From contig JAJBVR010000047.1 of assembly GCA_020859725.1 (NCBI GenBank), positions 1 through 7,201 on the forward strand: 7,201 nt of DNA, read 5' to 3'. The position numbers were made by a program, and so were the translations under genes. Source of the stretch: Clostridiales bacterium. Lineage in GTDB: Bacteria; Bacillota; Clostridia; Oscillospirales; Acutalibacteraceae. Each line of letters opens with the position of its first letter. Position 1 is the first letter of the stretch. The notes under the pieces are model-generated. The model saw nothing but the letters and a program-made list of their open reading frames with translations. It was not told the DNA's origin and ran no database searches. Shown piece by piece: positions 6,894-7,201 of this stretch.

Positions 6894-6925
6894 ATAGCCT
6901 GTCGGAATTAAATCCGGCAGGCTAT
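6894..6925 (+). terminator. Intrinsic terminator after the noc-like gene
   Basis: ATAGCCTGTCGGA (6894-6906) pairs with TCCGGCAGGCTAT (6913-6925): 13 pairs with a single T-G wobble and a 6-base loop ATTAAA. The GC-rich stem is followed by TCTGCATTTATT, T-rich but broken. No T-run is seen on the opposite strand, so it most likely ends transcription of the + strand block before the parS region. Confidence 0.65.
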
Positions 6926-6940
6926 TCTGCATTTATTGAA

Positions 6941-6956
6941 TGTTTCACGTGAAACA
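6941..6956. promoter_or_regulatory. parS site 1 (ParB/Spo0J binding site)
   Basis: TGTTTCACGTGAAACA is a perfect 16-bp palindrome and fits the Bacillus parS consensus TGTTNCACGTGAAACA at every position. It is the loading site of the ParB clamp and, through it, of SMC near the replication origin. It lies just past the terminator. Symmetry stops at the 16-mer. Confidence 0.95.
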
Positions 6957-7054
6957 GGATAAAATTTCCCTATAATAATACTATTTTGTTGAAAAGTCTG
7001 TTCAATATGTTTAAAACTTTGTATCATTATAAAAGACATAAAGGAAGGCAATAA

Positions 7055-7090
7055 ATGATTTATACGTTCACTGTTTTTTTAATACAATAA
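7055..7090 (+). CDS. Possible 11-residue leader peptide or chance mini-ORF
   Basis: ATG 7055 follows AAAGGAAGG (7040-7048) at a spacing of 6, as good a ribosome binding site as those of the real genes here. The frame encodes MIYTFTVFLIQ and stops at TAA 7088-7090. A promoter is conceivable: TTGAAA at 6989-6994, 17 bases, then the poor -10 TAAAAC at 7012-7017. The codons for F-L contain a T-run (7074-7080); T TTT TTA has the form of a -1 slippery site, and a -1 shift would extend the product to 27 hydrophobic residues ending at 7137. No similarity to any peptide is recognised, and codon content is simply AT-rich. It may be a leader peptide for a downstream gene, or chance. Confidence 0.25.
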   Translation: MIYTFTVFLIQ

Positions 7091-7158
7091 ATTTAAATAA
7101 TCTGAAAGTAATTTATTTTTTTGAAATTCAGATTTAAACTTCTATGGTATTAATGCCG

Positions 7159-7190
7159 TATATAGATGTTTCACGTGAAACATCTATATA
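7159..7190. promoter_or_regulatory. parS site 2 inside a 32-bp perfect palindrome
   Basis: The core TGTTTCACGTGAAACA (7167-7182) is identical to site 1. Here the symmetry extends 8 further bases on each side (TATATAGA on the left, TCTATATA on the right), giving a perfect 32-bp palindrome centred between 7174 and 7175. The centres of the two sites are 226 bp apart. The parS call is firm; the role of the extended arms is unknown. Confidence 0.95.
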
Positions 7191-7201
7191 TTGTACTGCC
7201 A

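Larger units (their letters stand above)
6849..7201. other. 353-base intergenic region with parS sites, no proper gene
   Basis: This stretch holds the two terminators after the noc-like gene, two perfect parS sites and a very AT-rich middle part (about 6960-7140). The only reading frame with a good ribosome binding site is 11 codons long (7055-7090). An inverted repeat AATCTGAA (7099-7106) / TTCAGATT (7127-7134) with a 20-base spacer is also present. No DnaA box matching TTATCCACA or a one-mismatch form was found by eye, so I do not call an origin. By gene order, parA (soj) is expected just after the window. Confidence 0.7.

Noticed and set aside
6881..6896. A third, degenerate parS around CACGTG at 6886-6891
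   Set aside because: Only 10 of 16 positions match, six of them the CACGTG core, and the flanks are not symmetric. It overlaps the base of the terminator stem.
6971..6976. TATAAT as the -10 of a promoter just after parS site 1
   Set aside because: The hexamer is perfect but has no TG extension and no -35 box at 16-18 bases; that stretch is inside or next to parS.
6960..7140. AT-rich stretch as a replication origin unwinding element
   Set aside because: No cluster of DnaA boxes was found on either strand; gene order places the origin nearer dnaA/rpmH, outside the window.

Overview
The window carries six genes, all on the + strand, in the conserved order yidC (5' end outside the window) - jag/khpB - mnmE - mnmG - rsmG - noc-like parB. 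It ends in an intergenic region with two perfect parS sites. This is the classic origin-proximal block of Firmicutes. The AT-leaning composition, the YidC form with a long loop between membrane segments, and a ParB/Noc-family gene right after rsmG suggest a low-to-moderate GC member of the class Clostridia. I cannot name a genus from the sequence alone.

Layout. Bases 1-819 hold the C-terminal part of the membrane insertase YidC. A 107-base gap follows, with an extended -10 promoter candidate and a perfect 9-bp hairpin. Bases 927-1901 encode the RNA-binding protein Jag/KhpB. A strong intrinsic terminator-like hairpin (1920-1943) separates it from mnmE (1979-3343). mnmE, mnmG (3346-5220) and rsmG (5210-5914) are tightly packed, with a 2-base gap and an 11-base overlap, and look like one transcript. 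After 109 bases comes a 274-residue ParB/Noc-family protein (6024-6848), followed by two successive hairpin terminators. The last 353 bases hold two perfect parS sites, the second inside a 32-bp perfect palindrome, and between them an 11-codon mini-ORF behind a good ribosome binding site. No tRNA, rRNA, CRISPR array, insertion sequence or phage gene was seen.

How the genes work together. YidC inserts membrane proteins, and Jag is its usual genetic neighbour, an RNA-binding protein linked to envelope growth. MnmE and MnmG form one complex that modifies the wobble uridine of certain tRNAs. RsmG methylates 16S rRNA. The ParB-family protein and the parS sites belong to chromosome segregation and nucleoid occlusion; parA (soj) and the true parB are expected just downstream, outside the window.

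I found no clearly new system. The most interesting point is the last gene: its four DNA-specificity positions are all of Noc type, so it should not read the parS sites beside it, and it lacks the N-terminal extension that anchors Bacillus Noc to the membrane.
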